A stretch of DNA of 64,000 nt. Origin: Nymphaea colorata (Eukaryota; Streptophyta; Magnoliopsida; Nymphaeales; Nymphaeaceae). The notes under the pieces were generated by a model. The model did not search any database and was not told the origin of the DNA. It saw only the letters and a program-made list of their open reading frames with translations. Numbering within the stretch: the stretch's first letter is position 1; each line of letters starts with the position of its first letter. A program made the translations under genes and the position numbers. Below are positions 57,482 through 64,000 of this stretch, piece after piece. Location of the stretch: assembly GCF_008831285.2 (NCBI RefSeq), contig NC_045144.1:19423716-19487715 (forward strand). The letters are read 5' to 3'.

Positions 57482-60400
57482 CTGCAGAAGAAAACAGAGC
57501 GGCTTTCAGAATAATAAACAATGGAATCGGCATAGAGAAGACGAGATTTGATTCTTTTAGTCCTTTTTTGCCCTTATTTCTTTTTTGCTTCAACAGAAAA
57601 AGTAAAATAATAAGATGGGTATATTAAGACGCGAATTAAAAAGATCACCAATAAGAAGGAATCGCATTCAATTAGACTTCTAGAAACTTGAGACAAGGGT
57701 ATTATTAGATTGCATATGGTCTCCGTGGTGTTCAAAAAATTTCTGTCAAAACCCTTTTAGCCCCAGGGGTCTTATCTTTCGATATGAAAGTTGAAACCCA
57801 TCACCATACAACTAATCTCAATTGAAGAAATCCTCCAAAATTATCATCCAGGATACGCAAACATATGCTAGATGAAGATATAACGTTCCCATATATCAAT
57901 AACGTTTTACGACTTCATTCAAAATCAATCAAGACATCCCTTTCTTTGATGAATTACTACTTATGAGTAGAAGGAAAATTTGACAAATTTGGTTTCGACT
58001 TCGAGGAGGATGTACTGGCTTTCTTCAATTTCAATAACTGAATATTAATAAATAATAATCATATGAGTGTGCTTTTTAGACAAAATATTCCTTACTTAGA
58101 AAGAAAACAAAGGTAACGTGGATGCATGTGACCGTGACGGTGCAGAATTAAGATTTCCAATAAAGAAATGCGATCATAGCAACCTGGCTCAGAACAATAT
58201 ATCGAACATATCTGTATAACTTCAAAGCTCAAACACATTAAGCGCACGAGCAACATAAAGGCGTTGATCAGCTTCAGCAGTTAGAAATGTAAAAGCCCCA
58301 TTTTTTTTGTGCGTGCAACACTAATAGTGCCAAAGGCAGCAGAACAACATTGAAAAAAAAAAAAATTTAAGTTAGTATTTAAAAGATTAGAAGCATTACG
58401 GTGAAGCGACCTGATAATATCTATACCACAACAACCTTACAAGAGGATTACCAAATGATGAAATTCACAGCTATAATGTTGTCCACAAGGACCAGTTCAT
58501 CAAGGGTGCAAGTGCTAAGGCATATATAAGACCAACGTTATTAGATGCTTGAGAATACACTTACGACCAGGAAGACTATGAAGGTGTTTTAAGTTTTTAA
58601 CTAGTAAGTCTGATTCTTTAACCCCTTGCACAGAGGGGTCTTCCTCACAAACAGCTCACGCAGTTGCTTGACATTTAGTGCTCAACTTCCATAATGCCAT
58701 ACTTCTTGTCAACAACATTCAGTTGTGATGTGTCAGGACAAGCAATTCCTGGCTTAATCCCATTCTTATATAGGTCATTTTAGAGGCATAGGATGAAAAT
58801 TTTCATCTACCTTCACTTCAAAGAAGATCTACAGGTTTGCTATAAATTATGTCTTTTCGCAAATTCTTAAAAGTGTTCTAAGTCTTGAAGACATTTTATG
58901 TATTTCTCAAGGACCACATTCATGGATACCAATACTTATCATCCACAGAAACCATTGAACAAGCTACAGACCTCTCATTACGTGAACACTTCAGAACCAC
59001 ACAACAGACAATCCAATCATGCATATTAAAGCATCAACCATGTGAAAACTGAGCTTAACCAGTTACTTCAGCAATCATATATTCATGTCCGTTAGATGGG
59101 ACCTCACGGAATGCAGCTCCTGTCAAGATCCTTTCAAAAGGATGGTTTTATAATGCCATACTGTTTAACACCGGCTGATTATGAGGAGTTTTCAGATTCT
59201 GTTAATGTTCTCAGAATAAACTACAAGATGGTTGGATGTAGATAATGATACTCAAAACCATTCTATACCGACCAACCAGATATCAAGCATCAGATAACAT
59301 TTAATGAGATGCCACTCAAAAAACAATTTACATTCTAGATTGATGCCAAGTCCCTTTCTGGAATTTCATTTCTTCACAGAGCCATCCCCCTTTTACTTTC
59401 TCCATTCAATATATTCTTAATACCATAACTAACTTCTACAAACATGTAATTTTAACTTTTTATGACTCAAGTGAAAGCCAGGAAGTAATTTTATGAGGTA
59501 GCAAGCACAAAATTGGGAGAAAATCTCCCCATATCTTAATACATTCTGGCTTTAAAAGGAAAACAAGTTGTTTATGAGTGAAAATCACATGCGGTTGCAA
59601 TAAAATTTTGACAATAAAGTCAACGATCTTCTTGCTTGATAAAGATTTAAAAGATAAAGATGGGGAGAAATGGTAAAAAAGAAAAAAAAATCCCCTAACT
59701 GGGATATTATGCAACAAAGAAATGCCTTTCTAGTTGCAACTGAAAAATGCTTTGATATGCAAAATAGTTAGACAATGACCAAATTTTTATGATGAGGAAT
59801 AGGAGTTAATGCAGAACTGTCATAAATCCCTTAACTTTTATCATATCCCAATTTACTGCATTCTATTTCTATCTAATTTTAGATGGACTCATCGTCAAAA
59901 CTGTTGGGTATGTGCTATATCAATCCTTCACAATGCTAATAGACATTTCATGGATTGAATCACATCTGATATCACCTAAGATTTGGTTCTCTGATAGATT
60001 CAAACAAAGCTATTGCCCGCATATAAACTAGAAAGTGCACCTGCAGCACCTACCTACTGGCTGCGTATAAAGTGCACCTGCAGCACCTAACTAGTAGTTA
60101 CTGCTTGCATATAAAGTAAACCCGCAGCAAGGAAGAGGGAGGGAAGGGGGGAGGGGGAGGGGGTTGCACTGGGGGGGGTGGGGGGGGGGGGGGGAGAGAG
60201 AGAGAAAACTTGTCATGTTAATCCTTCACAATGGTATTTGCCATTTCACTAGTTGGAGCACATCATCTAAAATCTAGGTCACATGGGTACTCAATAAGGT
60301 CCATGTACCCATGTCAGCATACCCGTACCCAAAGTGGCTACTTGGACATAGTTGGGTAGATTCGAAACTGATCCAAACTGTTTAATTTTACGTGATTTAA

Positions 60401-62001
60401 TTTTCTCCAACTCAGTTTTCATTTTATTTTTAGAGTTATTGTTCATTAACATGTAGTATTTCTATTTAAAATGACTTGTTTATTTGCATGTTGCTTTCGT
60501 TTTATTTTTTTTGTGTTATTTTGCGTGTGTATATATATATATATATATATACCATACCACCACACCCACATTTCCCAAAGTTGCCGTGTCTGTACCTGTA
60601 TCTTTGTACCCCTACCCGTGTGACTTAGTCTAAAATTTGATTCTCTAGATAGAGTTTTAACAATGCTGCTGCTTGCATAGAAAGTATACCTACAGCAAAG
60701 AGAGAGACAGAGAGAGAACTGTCCATCCTTGTAAACCAGTAACACCCTCCAACAGGAAAGAACAAGTAAGAATGTCTCCAAATTTGCAGATTAAAGAACA
60801 CCAGCAATCATTCTCTTGACTCTTTTATACCTTGCGTCCAAGTTAAACATCTCTGGATCCTAAATTCCAAGTTCATGATTTTCATAAGCCAACCACAATT
60901 TCCAAATTTAATGGACGGAAAAAGCACCCAACATGCTATATCCTCCAATATCCAACCTAAACTCCAAATCAAGTCATGTGAACCAACCTTAATTCTGAAA
61001 CGTAATTTAGTGGTAATGGCTTCTACGTGTTTGTCCATGGTAAATTTATTCAAAAATTTTAGCCACAGTACTACCATCCTGATTAAATAATATAATGGTG
61101 AAAATGTTTAGTATTGGATGGGTTAGGATAACCACATGCACCTTGTGATAAAAAACACCGCACCATGGCACTGTATTACCAAGCGGACCGTCACAAACTA
61201 GACACTAGCAAGTTTTCCAAATCAATGGAAAATATTAGCACCACAAAGAGGAATACAAGTCTAGCGGTCAAGCAGACCAAAAAATGGTAAAACAAAGAAA
61301 AAATGAAATGAAGAAATGGGGGAAGATTCTCTATTGAATCTCCTTCCTTGAATCTCTTTCTTGAGAAGAAAGAACCCCACCCCGTCCCCCAAACAATAAG
61401 CATAAATATCACTATACCTTCCTTTCCCTCTATCCACTAACAAATCTATAAACAATGGAAGCTTGGGTGCACACCGGATCTCTCTTTTTCTCACCCCCTC
61501 ACTTCCTCAAAAATAATTTTCGTTGCTTCTTGTTCAGATTCTTCCTTTCTTCCTCTTGTTCAACCCTCCCATCTATTTGTTCAAATAGCTCTTAAGCCAA
61601 TGTTTCCATATTTGTTGCATCTGCTACTGAGAACTGTTATCTAATTTCTAGGGTAAATAATCGGAGACAATGTTTTTTAACTTTTTTTTATTATTTTCTG
61701 TTTCTTAGCTTCCACGTACCAATTCCAGAAGCAAAATAAATGTCAACTTATCCGATGAGAAGATCATTAACGACATTAAGATAATCAACAAAGAAGAACC
61801 TTTGAAGCGATGCAGGAACTGGGTACCATAGATCTAACCTCGAACCCAGAGATAATATTTTTTCCGCTTCATTTTATGCAGTGTAGGGTCCTTACAAAAG
61901 AAATCGCAGATAGCTTCTAGGATGTTTTAGTTGTCTTGCGGGTAAGGTCCCCGATCCGCTGATTGCATTCCCACTAAGAGTGTAATCCGCGGGATCAAAC
62001 A
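57482..62001. other. Gene-poor interval with repeats
   Basis: No confident exon. Features: a run of related units around 59930-60120 and 60640-60700 (CCTTCACAATG, AAAGTGCACCTGCAGCACCT, GCTTGCATA), the purine/G tract at 60126-60207, a short (TA)n near 60533-60550, and a dispersed repeat at about 60840-61030 whose relative lies at 61990-62105 (CCAACCTAAACTCCAA versus CCAATCTAAATTCCAA). Confidence 0.45.
60126..60207. repeat. Purine tract with long G runs
   Basis: G/A-only blocks with G runs of 5, 5, 5, 8 and 14 (GGGGGGAGGGGGAGGGGG, then a second block ending in (GA)n). Four or more runs of at least three G in close spacing fit the G-quadruplex pattern. Confidence 0.85.
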
Positions 62002-62337
62002 CTATAGAAGTGTGAAAACATGACATGACATATCCCGCAATTTCCAATCTAAATTCCAATTCAAGATTCACATGAACAAACCTCAATTCTCGAGTATGAA
62101 ACACAGAAAAACAAAGAATACGATACCCTGCAATCGCCAAGCTAAAAATATGCAACCACAGATTCAAAGCAAACTTGGGAAGAATACAATAAACAATTAT
62201 ACAAATCAAAGGAAGAGGACAAGAGAGCCGCATATTCAATTCAAGAGAGAATCAATCAAGCACAAATGAACAACAGAAGATCACTTCAGCAAATGACGAT
62301 CTCAAAATTAGGGAATTCAGAAAGAAACCCATCTTAC

Positions 62338-62713
62338 CAGATAATTCCTTCCCCCTTTTCGAGGGCCCGGGCGCTCCAGGAGCAAGAACTAGTCGAGCCA
62401 ATCCGGATAAACTCGACACGAATCCGATCATGTGGAGCACGGTAACCAACCCCAGCACCCACGGCATCAAGATGAACCCGATCATGAACGTGAGCGATCC
62501 GCAGAGCATGAGGGTAAGCGAGACCCCGAGCAAAAGCGACGCTAGCCCCGAGGGAGTGACTCCAGCCGGCTGCCGGCCCGACGTCGCCGGAATAGAAAGC
62601 GGTCTGCTAGGCGATGAGGCGCAGTGCGGAGGGCAGATCGGCGATCCGAGAACGCTGAAGACCAGAGAACAGAGGTCGCGTAGGATTCTGAAATGTTGAT
62701 CCTGGCTCCTCAT
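62338..62713 (-). CDS. First exon of an unrecognised small membrane protein
   Basis: Start ATG at 62713 (MRSQDQHFRILRDLCSLVF). 125 codons plus one base end at a good donor (TCTG/GTAAGA at 62338/62337). Residues 55-110 are strongly hydrophobic, probably two helices (GLASLLLGVSLTLMLCGSL, FMIGFILMPWVLGLV) plus VLHMIGFVSSL, then a Pro/Lys/Arg tail. I do not recognise the family. A phase-compatible second exon exists at 61892-62001 (36 codons, beginning VFDPADYTLSG, stop TAA), but that DNA overlaps a dispersed repeat, so the true last exon may lie elsewhere. Telomere-motif DNA lies about 35-45 bases upstream of the ATG. Confidence 0.65.
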
Positions 62714-62744
62714 CCTCCCGAAACCCAAAACTGAAATCCCAAAT

Positions 62745-62760
62745 CCCTAACCCTAACCCC
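62745..62760 (-). promoter_or_regulatory. Telo-box-like motif upstream of the membrane-protein gene
   Basis: CCCTAACCCTAACCCC on the plus strand (TTAGGG on the gene's strand), 32-47 bases before the ATG. Plant telo-boxes (AAACCCTAA) are known in promoters and leaders of growth-related genes. A functional role here is inferred. Confidence 0.5.
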
Positions 62761-64000
62761 AGGAAAGGAGGATAAAGGGCGAAGGAAGAAGGATGAGACA
62801 CCCAAAATGGATAAAGGGAGAAAAGCTCTGCTGGGTTTTCAACAACGGAGGTCGGAGGGGAGAAAAATGAATCTGTACAGAAGCGAGTCGGCGTTAGACG
62901 GTGGTGGATCTGGACGGAACACAGAAGATCACCACCATCACATCTCTCTCTCTCTCTCTTCTTCTCCTTTTATCCTATTTTTAGGGAACTGAGGAGATGG
63001 GTTCTTTCAGGTCATGCCAGTAATGCTGAGATGGGTCTAATTTGAATCCACATCAGAATCCAATCTGGAGGTCATAACAGTCTGGAACTATATCATTAAA
63101 AACGATTTTGGTACGTGAGCATTTTCGCCAATTCTCTCTCAAAGAGGATAATTTTGGAAGAGGACAGAGAATCAGAGATAATTTGATTATTCGGATAATG
63201 CGTGGCCAGTGGTCTAGTGGATGATTATGGATAAGAGAGAGAGAGAAGACGGAAAGATGCATGAAAGAGTTGTTACCAAAATCAGCAGAAAAAACAACAA
63301 ATGAAGAGAGAGTGAGAGATCTAATAAATAGCCGGCAAGCACTTCCAAATACATGAATTTTGGCGGAGCTGGGAAATGGACAGTGATTGGTTTCACTTGT
63401 CTTAAACAGAACCAAGGTCAACTAACAAGATAGTCACCATTTCTAGCAACCATTTCTTCTTCAAAGGTGGACACAGAAGCTGTTCTATGGCTGTTGTATG
63501 TCTTTCAGTAGCTCAAAATTAACAGCAGCTAGATCAATTAAGACAGAGAAAGAGAGAGGGATAAAAAGGTGAGAGAAAAAAATTCTTCGGTTCTACTATT
63601 CTTGTCGAGCATAACTATGGAGTCTATCAATCCTTTTTTTTTTCTTTCCAAATTTGGTGCTCCTACGAGGGGCGGAGGTAGGGAAGGCCTGCCTACCCAA
63701 AAACAATTACATTAAAAAAATTGAAAATTTTTAGTTGTGTAATGTATTTTTTGGATTCGAGTTTAGTTTAGCCCTACCCAAATAAGTTCATTGGACTGTT
63801 TGACCCACCCCTAAAAAAAATATTAGCTTCACCGCTGACTCCTACCCCATGATTCATTTCACAGATTCCTTAGAGACCCCAAGTTGTGGTTAAATAAATG
63901 CTTGGCCATTTAAGGTATACTTAAATATCATCATACTTTGATTAGCAATGAAGTTTCTATTCATTTCTTCTAAATGCTTTCATTGATTACCAACTCTCAA
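62761..64000. other. Right end of window, no gene seen
   Basis: 62761-62990 is promoter/leader-like, with a (CT)n run at about 62943-62960. 63000-63650 is GA/CT-rich without a supported gene. At 63665-63845 there is transposon-like sequence (GGGGCGGAGGTAGGG at one side, TTCACCGCTGACTCC at the other). Confidence 0.45.

Noticed and set aside
61892-62001. Confident second exon for the gene at 62.3-62.7 kb
   Set aside because: Phase and acceptor fit, but one in three random acceptors would, and the DNA belongs to a dispersed repeat. It is kept only as a tentative option.
63053-63421. 122-codon minus-strand ORF near the right end
   Set aside because: Overlaps GA/CT-rich DNA, no domain recognised, and a second frame over the same DNA is equally open.

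Overview
The window is nuclear DNA from a flowering plant. Genes are intron-rich with GT-AG splicing, the intergenic DNA is AT-rich, there are long (TA)n, (GA)n and (CA)n arrays and plant-type transposon remnants, and every recognised gene belongs to a plant family (NPC phospholipase, CAMTA, CBSCBSPB, DUF3339). The lineage cannot be fixed from the sequence. Exon boundaries below were read by eye. They keep the reading phase intact from start to stop in the genes marked as full models.

Layout. 0.4-1.2 kb (minus): broken partial copy of a small membrane-protein gene. 1.9-4.5 kb (plus): complete three-exon non-specific phospholipase C. 6.2-7.8 kb (minus): intact two-exon parent of the broken copy. 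9.5-26.1 kb (minus): complete 12-exon CAMTA4-type calmodulin-binding transcription activator. A decayed Ty1/copia element (about 18.0-23.2 kb, opposite strand) lies in the 6.6 kb intron between two CG-1-domain exons. 26.1-31.9 kb: gene-free, with two related MITE-like elements, a SINE-like copy and a CT/TA microsatellite. 31.9-38.5 kb (minus): complete 14-exon CBS-CBS-PB1 membrane-anchored protein. 38.5-43 kb: three sets of tandemly duplicated non-coding units. 43-56.6 kb: five intronless DUF3339 micro-protein genes on both strands, spread among repeats, with a fragment of a mitochondrial-plasmid-type DNA polymerase at 48.2-48.5 kb. 57.3 kb: orphan exon-like ORF. 62.3-62.7 kb (minus): first exon of an unrecognised membrane-protein gene with telomere-motif DNA just upstream.

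No operon-like cooperation is expected. The themes are phospholipid signalling (NPC), calcium/calmodulin-regulated transcription (CAMTA4), an adenylate-sensing-type CBS protein, and a local expansion of tiny two-helix membrane proteins. From memory, CBSCBSPB, NPC and DUF3339 genes also lie near one another in Arabidopsis, so part of this order may be old. I found no convincing rRNA, tRNA, CRISPR or prokaryotic feature. The most unusual items are the polymerase fragment, the DUF3339 cluster, the copia insertion that splits the CG-1 coding region, and a splice donor formed at the edge of a microsatellite.
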